NCBI GenBank assembly: GCA_027621915.1
Contig: JAQCAD010000014.1
Coordinates: forward strand, 1-64,000
Reading direction: 5' to 3'
From: Pseudomonadota bacterium
Lineage (GTDB): Bacteria > Pseudomonadota > Gammaproteobacteria > Steroidobacterales > Woeseiaceae
DNA: 64,000 bases
Shown: positions 35,496-43,738 of the stretch, piece after piece
How the letters are laid out: every line of letters begins with the position of its first letter
How positions within the stretch are numbered: position 1 is the stretch's first letter
The notes under the pieces: model-generated
What the model saw: the letters and a program-made list of their open reading frames with translations, nothing else
Told to the model about the DNA's origin: nothing
Database searches by the model: none
Translations under genes and position numbers: made by a program

Positions 35496-36275
35496 TCAGC
35501 GATTCTCGCTGTCCATTCGCTCCAGGCGTTGAACGGCAAGTCTGGCCGCAGTGGAATCAGCATGATCATCACGAACTTTTACAAGGGCCGCTCGAGCACC
35601 GTCCCAACGACCCAACTCGTAATTGCTGTAGCCAATTTTCAGCAACGCATCCGGGACTTTGCGGGACCGGGGGTACGCACTCAGGACCCTTTGAAACTGA
35701 ATCAGTGCCTCTTCAAAGTTGGCCGTCACGTAATAGGTCTCTGCCAGCCAGTATTGAGCATTATCGATCAACTGGCTGTTCGGAAATGTGACCAGAAACT
35801 GTCGAAAAGCATTGCCCGCGGTGACGTACTGTTGTTGTTTAAGCAATTCGAACGCCGCTTCGTAGTTCTCCCGATCAGAACCACCCGGAACCGGCAACTG
35901 ACCAACTGGCGCGGAATTCGCAGCTTGATCCAGGGCAGGACGCGCCTGTTGATTCATTTCGAGCTGGCGAACGCGATCATCCAGATCGACATAGAGATCG
36001 CGTTGACGATCAGATGTGCTGGCAGATCCGTGCTCAAGTGTTTCGATTCGGCCGCGGATGTCCGACGTCTCACGCTGCAATTCATCGACCTGAACGGTCA
36101 GGTCGATCAGACTGCCACTGGCGAGCACGCGCTCAAGCGCATCCAGACGACGATCCAGATCGTCAAGCCTGTCAAGAACAGGATCCCGCTGGGGCGGTTG
36201 CGGCGACATTAGCTCGCACCCGGTCAGCAGCAGGAACGCGCTCAGTACGCTTAATACCAGCTTTGTGCTATTCAC
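35496..36275 (-). CDS. cpoB: Cell division coordinator CpoB (YbgF), predicted lipoprotein form
   Basis: Tol-associated protein coordinating outer-membrane constriction with PBP1B. The 259-residue protein has an N-terminal trimerising coiled coil (about 30-105, heptads with LDDLDRRLDALERVL) and a C-terminal TPR domain (about 135-255, ENYEAAFELLKQQQY, NAQYWLAETYYVTANFEEAL). The signal peptide ends in LLLTGC, a good lipobox, so it may be lipidated, whereas E. coli CpoB is a soluble periplasmic protein. It is the last gene of the tol-pal cluster, 17 bp after pal, and is followed by tRNA-Lys. Confidence 0.93.
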   Translation of the reverse strand: MNSTKLVLSVLSAFLLLTGCELMSPQPPQRDPVLDRLDDLDRRLDALERVLASGSLIDLTVQVDELQRETSDIRGRIETLEHGSASTSDRQRDLYVDLDDRVRQLEMNQQARPALDQAANSAPVGQLPVPGGSDRENYEAAFELLKQQQYVTAGNAFRQFLVTFPNSQLIDNAQYWLAETYYVTANFEEALIQFQRVLSAYPRSRKVPDALLKIGYSNYELGRWDGARAALVKVRDDHADSTAARLAVQRLERMDSENR

Positions 36276-36292
36276 TGCGGGACTCGCGGGCG

Positions 36293-36820
36293 TCAGTTGA
36301 CGTATGAGATTTCGACGCGACGATTCTGCTGGTACGCCGCCTCATCGCTGCCGAATGCGGCCGGGCGTTCCTCGCCGAAACTTACCGTCGAAATCTGGTC
36401 CGCCGTGGCACCCTGAATCAATAAAAGACGACGTACTGACTGCGAACGTCGCTCGCCAAGACCGATGTTGTATTCGCGTGATCCACGCTCATCAGCATGC
36501 CCCTCGAGGCGAATTTGCGCACGACGATCATTCGAAAGTCGACCAGCATGGCGCTGCAATAAATCAGAATATTCGGCACGAAGCTCCGATTGGTCGAAAT
36601 CGAAATAGATGATCATGGTCAACTCGCCCATGTCGTCCATATCGTTAAAGTCCTCACCGTCCCCCAGGCCACCATCGTCCATGCCGTCGGTATCTGCAAA
36701 ATCGCTTCCGTCGTCGATCATGCTGCCATTTTCGGCGTCCGGCGTCGGAACATTCCGGGATGCGCAACCAGCCACCAGAAGGGCTGCCAGCGCGACAACA
36801 ATCAGTTTTTGAATTTTCAT
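36293..36820 (-). CDS. pal: Peptidoglycan-associated lipoprotein Pal
   Basis: Outer-membrane lipoprotein that ties the envelope to peptidoglycan and binds TolB. The 175-residue protein has a lipobox LLVAGC (Cys19), a strikingly acidic linker (about 30-65, rich in Asp/Gly with DDGGLGDGEDF), and a C-terminal OmpA-like domain with IYFDFDQSELR, LEGHADERGSREYN and GEERPAAFGSDEAAYQQNRRVE. The linker is more acidic than in E. coli Pal. It lies 98 bp after tolB, across an AT-rich gap that could carry its own promoter. Confidence 0.96.
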   Translation of the reverse strand: MKIQKLIVVALAALLVAGCASRNVPTPDAENGSMIDDGSDFADTDGMDDGGLGDGEDFNDMDDMGELTMIIYFDFDQSELRAEYSDLLQRHAGRLSNDRRAQIRLEGHADERGSREYNIGLGERRSQSVRRLLLIQGATADQISTVSFGEERPAAFGSDEAAYQQNRRVEISYVN

Positions 36821-36844
36821 AGGTTTGTCCTTTGCTCAATTACC

Positions 36845-36900
36845 AAAAGCATTTAAAACTGCTTTAAATCAATATGTTATGTAAACTACTTAATGCTTTT
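36845..36900. promoter_or_regulatory. AT-rich tolB-pal gap with a 9-bp inverted repeat
   Basis: AAAAGCATT (36845-36853) and AATGCTTTT (36892-36900) are perfect inverted repeats with 38 bp between, in the most AT-rich part of the tol-pal region. The gap probably carries an internal promoter for pal-cpoB; the repeat may be an operator or an mRNA hairpin. No particular regulator is suggested by the sequence. Confidence 0.35.
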
Positions 36901-36918
36901 TCTGCACCACATCCCGGT

Positions 36919-38229
36919 TCAGTATCGAGGAAATGGTGACCAGACCGGCTCCCTGATATCACCTTGTCGAGACGCCAGTCGCTGCCGATAAACACCATCA
37001 GCCGAAACCATTTCCAGCACACCGTCCCCACCATAACGCGTCGCATAAATAAGCGAATCGCTGTTGGGTGCGAAACTCGGTGACTCGTCCTGCATGCCCT
37101 CCGAAACGATCAAAAGATCTTTTCGGGCAATATCGAGTACCGCAATTCTAAAGTCACCACGACTCTGGTGGACCAACGCCAGCTTGGTACCATCCGGTGA
37201 CAGTCTGGGCCGCGCATTATAACTGCCTTCGAAGGTTACGCGCTCGGGAGAACCGCCGTTTACGCCAATTCGGTAAATTTGCGGCCCGCCACCACGGTCG
37301 GACGTGAAATAGATACTACGCCCGTCAGGTGACCAGGTTCCCTCGGTATCGATACTCCGATTCGTCGTCAGGCGGGTGATCTGGCGGGTGCCCAGATCGA
37401 GGACGTTGATATCCAGGTTGCCGTCAATGCCGCCCAGCGTCAGGACCAGTTTGCGTCCATCCGGCGAGAAAGCCGGCGCGCCATTGATGCCTGGCCGGCT
37501 GGATACCTTTATCCGGTTACCGCTTCGCAATGTCTGGACGAAAACAGTAGACACGTTGTTTTCGAATGACACGTAGGCCAGCTCGCGACTATCCGGCGAC
37601 CAGGCCGGTGACATGATCGGATCCTTCGATTCCATAATGGTGAACTGATTTTCACCATCTGCATCAGAGACCACCAGCGTATAGGTGCGGTCCCTTTCCG
37701 AACCCTTTGCCGTGACATAGGCGACTTTCGTATCGAATACACCTGGAATACCGGTCAACTTTTCAAAAATCATGTCAGCAGCCCGGTGCGCAACGCGACG
37801 CATCGTTCCGCGACTCGCGGGCAGTCGATAGCCGACCAGCTGCTCTCTGGTGTGGACATCGAATGCCTGGAACTGGACACTGTAAGCGTTGTCGCCAGTT
37901 TGAATGATTTTGCCGATGACCACGGCATCAACTTTGAGAATTAACCAGTCATCAAAGTCCAGATCGGCGGTGGACGTCGGTTTCTGTAACATGCCGCCTT
38001 CGGGCGTCGGCGCAAATCGGCCACTGCGATACAGATCGGCCGAAATAACATCGTCAATGTCAAAAGGAGCGGTGGGCGTGTTGCCTTCCCAACCGAAAGG
38101 GACGATCGCAATGGGGGCGCGTTTGCCCGCAAAGTCCGTAATGACGACATCATATTGTGCGTTGGCGGCTGGCACACATACCAGAAGCGAGACGTATACA
38201 AGCAGCCGCCGAACAAGCAACTCTTTCAT
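36919..38229 (-). CDS. tolB: Periplasmic beta-propeller protein TolB
   Basis: Periplasmic partner of Pal and TolA in the Tol-Pal system. The 436-residue protein has a signal peptide (LLVCVPAANAQ), the N-terminal alpha/beta domain (FGWEGNTPTAPFDIDDVISADLYRSGRF broken over residues 46-73) and a six-bladed propeller with repeats such as SPAWSPDSRELAYVSF, GAPAFSPDGRKLVLTL, EGTWSPDGRSIYFTSD and RPRLSPDGTKLALV. Mature protein begins near the TolA-box region. It is 30 bp after tolA on the same strand. Confidence 0.97.
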   Translation of the reverse strand: MKELLVRRLLVYVSLLVCVPAANAQYDVVITDFAGKRAPIAIVPFGWEGNTPTAPFDIDDVISADLYRSGRFAPTPEGGMLQKPTSTADLDFDDWLILKVDAVVIGKIIQTGDNAYSVQFQAFDVHTREQLVGYRLPASRGTMRRVAHRAADMIFEKLTGIPGVFDTKVAYVTAKGSERDRTYTLVVSDADGENQFTIMESKDPIMSPAWSPDSRELAYVSFENNVSTVFVQTLRSGNRIKVSSRPGINGAPAFSPDGRKLVLTLGGIDGNLDINVLDLGTRQITRLTTNRSIDTEGTWSPDGRSIYFTSDRGGGPQIYRIGVNGGSPERVTFEGSYNARPRLSPDGTKLALVHQSRGDFRIAVLDIARKDLLIVSEGMQDESPSFAPNSDSLIYATRYGGDGVLEMVSADGVYRQRLASRQGDIREPVWSPFPRY

Positions 38230-38259
38230 GAATTTGGCCCAGGCTTTTCCAGAGGTGCC

Positions 38260-39072
38260 CTATTGTGTAGGTTTCAGGAGGATCTTCAAGTCCCGTTTGA
38301 AAACACGGGGATTCTCGGGCGGCGGTAATGGCGACGATCTCGCAACCGCCGATTCGATCGCCCGTCTCACGGTCGCGTCGCCATTGCACCGCCCTATATC
38401 CGTTTTTACGACCTCACCGTTGGGTAGCAGGCGCAAATCCAGGTCGCACTCCAGCGCCTCTGGCAGGGACGCCGGATAAATAATATTTCGCTCGATTCTG
38501 CGGCTTATGGCGATCATCCAGCGGTCAAAATCACTGGCTTCCCGCGCCTGAATCCGCTCTGCTTCGGCGTCAATCTCCGCTTGTTGCCGGCGAAGCATTT
38601 CGGCCTCTTCGGCCTCCCGCCGCAGGCGTTCGTTTTCCAGCTTTTGACGCTCGAGATCGTCAAGGCGTTTGCGTTCGGCGAGTTCGCGCTGGCGCTCAAC
38701 TTCAGCCTCTGCACGTTTCTTGCGTTCGGCCTCTTCGACCTCGCGGCGTTTACGATCCGTATCCTGCTGCAGCCGAATACGATCCTGCTCCGCCTTCAAA
38801 TCTTCCTGGCGTTTCGCTTCTTCCTCGCGCAGACGGTCCTGCTCACTGTTGTCAGGCAATGGCTCCGGATCCGGAGCGGGTTTTGGAGGAGGCCTGGCAA
38901 CCGGTGGAGGCACTTTGATCTCTTCCTCAGTGACCAGAGTTGCCTGTAATTTGAGCGGTACGACCGGGTAGTTTCGACGATCGAAATCGAAGGCGAACAC
39001 CAGGCTTGCAACGACTACCACATGGAAAATGGCGGCCATCGTCACCGGAATAATGTTGTATTGGTCGCGCAT
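38260..39072 (-). CDS. tolA: TolA, inner-membrane to periplasm linker
   Basis: Energy-transducing component of Tol-Pal. The 270-residue protein has one N-terminal helix (about 10-28), a proline-rich segment (VPPPVARPPPKPAPDPEP), a long charged helix of Glu/Arg/Lys repeats (about 75-175, e.g. AERKRLDDLERQKLENERL) and a C-terminal domain with ISRRIERNIIYPASLPEALECDLDLRL split across residues 188-214. ATG 39072 is used; a GTG one codon earlier is possible. Shorter than E. coli TolA (421 residues), as in pseudomonads. Confidence 0.94.
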   Translation of the reverse strand: MRDQYNIIPVTMAAIFHVVVVASLVFAFDFDRRNYPVVPLKLQATLVTEEEIKVPPPVARPPPKPAPDPEPLPDNSEQDRLREEEAKRQEDLKAEQDRIRLQQDTDRKRREVEEAERKKRAEAEVERQRELAERKRLDDLERQKLENERLRREAEEAEMLRRQQAEIDAEAERIQAREASDFDRWMIAISRRIERNIIYPASLPEALECDLDLRLLPNGEVVKTDIGRCNGDATVRRAIESAVARSSPLPPPENPRVFKRDLKILLKPTQ

Positions 39073-39090
39073 CACCTAAGTCAGTTCGAC

Positions 39091-39534
39091 CTATTCAGGT
39101 ACAGGGTAGGTATTCAACGGATCTGTAACAAAACCCACGTTCTTCGCCCCACCCTGTTGCAACAATACCATCGCACCAACGACATTCCCGTAAGGAACGG
39201 CACGATCCGCCTTGACGAAAATCTGCGTATCCGGACTGACATCCAGGACCTTCGCAGTTTGAGCAACAATTTCTTTGCTGCCGATCGGCTTGTCCTCATC
39301 GTCGCCCACATTCAGGTACAGATTGCCCGCTGCATCGACACTAAGGACCAAAGGGATGTTGTCTGAGGAACTGTCGATGGGCTCAGCGCCGGCTTTCGGC
39401 AACTCAACTTCTATCCCCTGGGTCAACAATGGTGCCGTCACCATGAAGATAACAAGCAGCACAAGCATTACATCTATGTAAGGTACGACGTTGATCTCGC
39501 CCATTAGTTTCCGTTTCTGCATCGGTGATGCCAT
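39091..39534 (-). CDS. tolR: TolR, proton-channel component
   Basis: ExbD/TolR family inner-membrane protein of 147 residues. The N terminus has KRKLMGEINVVPYIDVMLVL with the proton-conducting aspartate in PYIDVMLVLLVIFM, followed by a periplasmic domain with GIEVELPKA and FVKADRAVPYGNVV. The start ATG 39534 follows the tolQ stop by 1 bp. An in-frame extension upstream runs back into tolQ and is not used. Confidence 0.96.
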   Translation of the reverse strand: MASPMQKRKLMGEINVVPYIDVMLVLLVIFMVTAPLLTQGIEVELPKAGAEPIDSSSDNIPLVLSVDAAGNLYLNVGDDEDKPIGSKEIVAQTAKVLDVSPDTQIFVKADRAVPYGNVVGAMVLLQQGGAKNVGFVTDPLNTYPVPE

Positions 39535-39535
39535 G

Positions 39536-40225
39536 TCACACCCCCTGCTTTCTGGAACGGGCGTGTCGCTGCAGGATGCTTGAGAACTCCTCGGTGAACC
39601 CGTCGTAACGAATCTCCAGACGTACCACCTTGTCGGCATATCGGTTGTACGCAATAACTGCCGGTATGGCCGCAAACAGTCCCATTGCTGTAGCGATCAG
39701 CGCCTCCGCAATCGGGCCGGCAACCGTCGCGAGGGTTACAGTCTGCGCGTTGCCGATATCCATGAAGGCGTTCATTATTCCCCAGACCGTGCCAAACAAG
39801 CCGACATAAGGACTGGTCGAACCGATGGTTGCGAGCGTTGCCAGGCTTTGCTCCAGGTGGTCAACTTCACGCATTTGCGCCACACGCATTGCGCGTCGGC
39901 ACTCGTCGACTATTTTGTCAGCAAGTACATCACCTTGTGTTGTCAAGCGATTGAATTCGCGAAATCCTGCTTCAAAAATGCTGCTCATGCCCTGACCGCC
40001 GCCCTTTTGCCGCGACACGCTGCGATAAAGCGTGTTCAGGTCGCCGCCCGACCAAAATGCAGATTCGAATTCGTCAGAAGCATTTTTTGTGCGCCGGATC
40101 AGCCGCCGCTTCGTAAATATAATACTCCAGGACGCAAAGGAGGCAGCGAGCAGCAGGAGCAAAACAAGTTGTACCGGAATACTGGCGTCGAAAATAAGGC
40201 TAAGGATTGACGTATCAGTCGACAT
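39536..40225 (-). CDS. tolQ: TolQ, proton-channel component
   Basis: ExbB/MotA-like inner-membrane protein of 229 residues with three helices: about 14-36, 133-155 and 168-190. Typical blocks are QLVLLLLLAASFASWSIIF, LATIGSTSPYVGLFGTVWGIMNAF and the last helix IAEALIATAMGLFAAIPAVIAYN. With TolR it forms the ion channel that powers TolA. Its start overlaps ybgC by 11 bp. Confidence 0.97.
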   Translation of the reverse strand: MSTDTSILSLIFDASIPVQLVLLLLLAASFASWSIIFTKRRLIRRTKNASDEFESAFWSGGDLNTLYRSVSRQKGGGQGMSSIFEAGFREFNRLTTQGDVLADKIVDECRRAMRVAQMREVDHLEQSLATLATIGSTSPYVGLFGTVWGIMNAFMDIGNAQTVTLATVAGPIAEALIATAMGLFAAIPAVIAYNRYADKVVRLEIRYDGFTEEFSSILQRHARSRKQGV

Positions 40226-40646
40226 GATTGGAGTCCTTGAAAATTGAAGCGGGTACCCGGACAGGCTTGCGTGTGTCTGCGTTGACGTAAGCAGCTTTCG
40301 TCAGGCCTTTGCAGAGCAATTCACCGTCGAGGTTGGTTCTATAGATGTTTTGTTCGATCAAAAACGTCGCACGAGTCAGGCCTGTCAGCCGGGCTGTCGC
40401 GACGAGTTCGTCATTGAATTTTGCAGGTTTCACGAATTCTGCGCTGGTGTCGATTACTACAAAGTGTCTCCGTTCCTGATAGAGCAGCACGTCCTGGTCG
40501 ACACCTAAACTGCGTAACCATTCCGTTCTCGCTCGTTCCATGAACTTGAAATAGTTGGCAAAGTACACCAGGCCCTGCGCATCAGTGTCCTCGTAGTAAA
40601 CACGCACCGGCCAGGCGAACGGCTCCCGATTGAAGTCTACAGCCAA
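40215..40646 (-). CDS. ybgC: Tol-Pal associated acyl-CoA thioesterase YbgC
   Basis: Hot-dog fold thioesterase, 143 residues, with the catalytic-aspartate motif YYEDTDAQGLVYFANYF and MERARTEWLRSLGV. It belongs to the tol-pal operon across proteobacteria and may link it to phospholipid metabolism. The start is TTG 40646, 3 bp after the ruvB stop, without a good Shine-Dalgarno, so it may be translated by coupling. Its 3' end overlaps tolQ by 11 bp. Confidence 0.92.
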   Translation of the reverse strand: MAVDFNREPFAWPVRVYYEDTDAQGLVYFANYFKFMERARTEWLRSLGVDQDVLLYQERRHFVVIDTSAEFVKPAKFNDELVATARLTGLTRATFLIEQNIYRTNLDGELLCKGLTKAAYVNADTRKPVRVPASIFKDSNHVD

Positions 40647-40649
40647 AAT

Positions 40650-41705
40650 CTAAACCCGGGGCTTGTCAAAGAGGGGCAGCTCGGGTGTCAATTCCCGGGC
40701 AGGTGGCTTAAGACCGAAATGAATGTAGGCATTGCTGGTGGCTACCCGACCTCGGGCCGTTCGCATCATGAAACCTTGTTGGATCAGGTATGGTTCGATG
40801 ACGTCCTCGATCGTGCCGCGCTCCTCGCCAAGTGCAGCCGAGAGCGATTCGATTCCGACCGGGCCGCCATCAAATTTCTCAATGATGGTTTGCAAAAGGC
40901 GCCGATCCATCGCGTCAAAGCCATTGGGATCCACTTCAAGCATGTCCATCGCACTGACAGCCACAGCCTCGGTGACAACCCCATCGGCCTCGACTTCAGC
41001 AAAGTCTCGCACGCGACGGAGCAATCGATTGACGATGCGGGGCGTACCGCGGGCGCGACTCGCAATGTGCATGGCGCCCGCATCTTCCAACGGAAGATTC
41101 AGTATTCCCGCCGACCGGTGCGCGATGGCACGTAATTCATCTTCCGAGTAAAACTCCAGTCTTTGCACAATTCCAAATCGATCCCGTAACGGGGACGTCA
41201 GCAGTCCGGCTCTCGTGGTAGCCCCGATCAGTGTAAATGGCGGCAATTCAAGTTTGATAGACCGTGCAGCCGGCCCCTCGCCAATCATGATATCGAGCTG
41301 GAAATCCTCCATTGCCGGATACAGGACTTCTTCCACCACTGGACTCAATCGGTGTATTTCGTCAACGAACAGGACATCGTTAGGTTCAAGGTTGGTCAAG
41401 ATGGCCGCAAGGTCGCCAGGCCGCTCCAGCACCGGCCCCGAAGTCTGTCGCATCTTGACGTTCATCTCGTTGGCAATGATATGCGCGAGCGTCGTCTTCC
41501 CGAGACCAGGCGGTCCAAAAATGAGGACGTGATCCAAAGCTTCACTCCGGCGTGTCGCTGCCGTGATGAAAATCTTCATCTGCTGCTTGACGCTCGGCTG
41601 ACCGACATAATCCTCAAGACGCTTCGGCCGGATAGCACGATCAAACACCTGCTCGTCGTCCCGCGGTGCCGCGCTGGTCAACCTGTCGTGCTCGATGCTG
41701 CTCAC
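40650..41705 (-). CDS. ruvB: Holliday junction branch migration ATPase RuvB
   Basis: Hexameric AAA+ motor of the RuvABC resolvasome. The protein shows [13 protein letters not shown] (Walker A), [13 protein letters not shown] (Walker B), [22 protein letters not shown] (sensor 1 and arginine finger, in two pieces), and the winged helix [14 protein letters not shown] choose GTG 41705 (351 residues), because GGAAAG lies 5 bp upstream and the protein then begins SSIEHDRL as in other RuvB; the frame also has TTG 41726, overlapping ruvA by 4 bp. Confidence 0.95.
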   Translation of the reverse strand: MSSIEHDRLTSAAPRDDEQVFDRAIRPKRLEDYVGQPSVKQQMKIFITAATRRSEALDHVLIFGPPGLGKTTLAHIIANEMNVKMRQTSGPVLERPGDLAAILTNLEPNDVLFVDEIHRLSPVVEEVLYPAMEDFQLDIMIGEGPAARSIKLELPPFTLIGATTRAGLLTSPLRDRFGIVQRLEFYSEDELRAIAHRSAGILNLPLEDAGAMHIASRARGTPRIVNRLLRRVRDFAEVEADGVVTEAVAVSAMDMLEVDPNGFDAMDRRLLQTIIEKFDGGPVGIESLSAALGEERGTIEDVIEPYLIQQGFMMRTARGRVATSNAYIHFGLKPPARELTPELPLFDKPRV

Positions 41706-41722
41706 AGTTGCTTTCCTATGAC

Positions 41723-42313
41723 TCAATTGACGACTTGGCGCAGAGCAAGTCGGATAATGTCTTCAGCAGATTTTTCCTTGGTATCAATCTGCGCGAGGAG
41801 ATGTTTGACCTCGGCGGGTTTGTAGCCAAGCGATATCAACGCATCGACGGCTTCGCTCCGTGAGTCTCCACTGACCCGGGCTGAACCGGTAACGGCTATA
41901 TGCGCCGATGCCTTGTCGACTTTGTCGCGCATCTCGATGATCAACCGGTCTGCTGTCTTTTTTCCGACGCCAGGAATCTTCACAAGCATTGCCGAATCTT
42001 CCAGTCTTACGTATCGCTCAAAATCGGCAACCGTCATCGCAGACAGAATGGCGAGCCCCATCTTCGCGCCAACGCCGCTGACTTTCAGTAATGACCGAAA
42101 CAGATGGCGCTCGCTCTCCGTCGAGAATCCGAACAGCAGGTGCGCATCGTCTCTGACGAGCATATGCGTGTGAATGAAGACTTCGCTGCCAATCGCAGGC
42201 AATTCGAGAAATGTCGACATCGGCGTTTCGACGGCATAACCGATACCGGCGCATTCTACAATGATTCCGGGCGCCTGTTTTGCGGCAAGTCGCCCACGAA
42301 GAGACCCGATCAT
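41723..42313 (-). CDS. ruvA: Holliday junction binding protein RuvA
   Basis: Tetrameric junction-binding subunit of the resolvasome, 196 residues from ATG 42313. It has the N-terminal OB fold ([20 protein letters not shown]), two helix-hairpin-helix motifs ([38 protein letters not shown]) and the C-terminal RuvB-contact domain ([20 protein letters not shown]). Its ATG overlaps the ruvC stop by 4 bp (ATGA); a 21-residue in-frame extension would lie inside ruvC and lacks family similarity. Confidence 0.96.
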   Translation of the reverse strand: MIGSLRGRLAAKQAPGIIVECAGIGYAVETPMSTFLELPAIGSEVFIHTHMLVRDDAHLLFGFSTESERHLFRSLLKVSGVGAKMGLAILSAMTVADFERYVRLEDSAMLVKIPGVGKKTADRLIIEMRDKVDKASAHIAVTGSARVSGDSRSEAVDALISLGYKPAEVKHLLAQIDTKEKSAEDIIRLALRQVVN

Positions 42314-42828
42314 TTCAGGTTCGCTGCAGCAGCAGTCTTGAGCACACGATTTAGGCGACGCTGGTTCGCGTGACACAGTGCTGCAGCCAGCGCATCGGCC
42401 GCGTCAGGTGACGGGTCACCATCCAGTTGCAGCATTTGTCTGATCATATGTTGAATTTGTTCTTTCGTAGCAGCACCTGTACCGACCACCGCTTGTTTAA
42501 TCTCTCGCGGCGCATATTCGAACACCGATATTTCCATTTCAAATGTCGCACAAATCGCAGCCGATCGTGCGTGCCCCAGTTTGAGCGCACTACCGGCGTT
42601 CTTCTGCATAAAAACGCTTTCTATCGCGACAACATCCGGGCGATATTTAGCGACGATTTCACTAATCGAGCGAAATATCAATTTGAGGCGCTCAGGAAAG
42701 TCACCCTTGACGCTGTTGACGGAACCACTGGCAACATAGATCGACCGATCACCTTCGCAATCGAGAATCCCAAAGCCGGTCAGCCGTGAGCCAGGATCTA
42801 TGCCGAGTATCCGTTGGCGATCGGTCAT
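42310..42828 (-). CDS. ruvC: Holliday junction resolvase RuvC
   Basis: Dimeric endonuclease resolving Holliday junctions, 172 residues. The four acidic active-site residues are visible: Asp11 in GIDPGSRLTG, Glu70 in VVAIESVFM, and Asp142/Asp145 in SPDAADALAAA. It is the first gene of ruvCAB, 8 bp after yebC, the order usual in gammaproteobacteria such as Pseudomonas. Confidence 0.97.
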   Translation of the reverse strand: MTDRQRILGIDPGSRLTGFGILDCEGDRSIYVASGSVNSVKGDFPERLKLIFRSISEIVAKYRPDVVAIESVFMQKNAGSALKLGHARSAAICATFEMEISVFEYAPREIKQAVVGTGAATKEQIQHMIRQMLQLDGDPSPDAADALAAALCHANQRRLNRVLKTAAAANLK

Positions 42829-42836
42829 GCCTTACC

Positions 42837-43580
42837 TCAAAACTCAGCCAGGACTTCGTCCGGAATGTCTGCATTACTGTATACATTCTGGACGTCGTCC
42901 AGGTCTTCCAGCATCTCTAACATCTTGATCATCGAACTGGCTGTGTCCCGATCAAGGACAACGTTGTTTGACGCTCGCATCGTCAGTTCCGCGTCGTCAG
43001 GTGTGTAGCCCGAAATACGCATTGCGTCTCGAACCGATTCGAACTCTGTTGGCGCTGTCAGGACTTCAATCGACTTGTCGGCGTCAACAATTACATCGTT
43101 GGCTCCGGCGTCTATTGCCGCTTCCATTACCGCATCTTCGTCGCTGCCTGGTGGAAACGTCAACGCACCGACATGCTCAAACATGTACGCCACAGATCCG
43201 TCAGCGCCGAGATTTCCACCAAACTTTGTGAATGCATGCCGGATCTCGGCAACTGTTCGGTTCTTGTTGTCGGTCATGCAGTCCACCAGGACCGCTGTGC
43301 CACCCGGCCCGTACCCTTCGTAACGAAGTTCCATGTAATCGGCACCGTCGAGCTCGCCGCTACCCTTCTTGATAGCGCGCTCGATATTGTCCTTGGGCAT
43401 GCTTTGTGCTTTTGCTTTGTCGACTGCCAGTCTCAGACGTGGATTTGCGTTTAAATCGCCGCCTCCCATCCTGGCGGCAATAGTGACTTCACGAATCAGC
43501 TTGGTGAAAAGTTTGCCGCGTTTCTTGTCCTGAGCGCCCTTTCGGTGCTGGATATTTGCCCATTTACTATGTCCTGCCAT
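42837..43580 (-). CDS. yebC: YebC/PmpR (TACO1) family DNA-binding regulator
   Basis: A 247-residue member of the YebC family: [22 protein letters not shown], spread over residues 2-23, is the invariant N terminus, followed by [21 protein letters not shown] and [23 protein letters not shown]. Family members act as transcription regulators or, in other branches, as translation activators at difficult stretches. It lies upstream of ruvCAB in an operon and is divergent from relA. Confidence 0.96.
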   Translation of the reverse strand: MAGHSKWANIQHRKGAQDKKRGKLFTKLIREVTIAARMGGGDLNANPRLRLAVDKAKAQSMPKDNIERAIKKGSGELDGADYMELRYEGYGPGGTAVLVDCMTDNKNRTVAEIRHAFTKFGGNLGADGSVAYMFEHVGALTFPPGSDEDAVMEAAIDAGANDVIVDADKSIEVLTAPTEFESVRDAMRISGYTPDDAELTMRASNNVVLDRDTASSMIKMLEMLEDLDDVQNVYSNADIPDEVLAEF

Positions 43581-43738
43581 GCTTCATCGTTTCCTGCAAA
43601 TTTCGTCCCATATCGCCGTGTGCACAGGCAAATTATCGAGTGCTGTTGTACCGGCTGCGAGAATTTCATGTGCCACCCAAACCCGGGGCGTATGATAACG
43701 GTTATAAGTTAGCCGCACACCACCTAAAACCTTGCCAA

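Noticed and set aside
43556-43738. Extension of relA upstream to 43556
   Set aside because: It would overlap the yebC start on the other strand and adds residues without RelA similarity; ATG 43739 is preferred.
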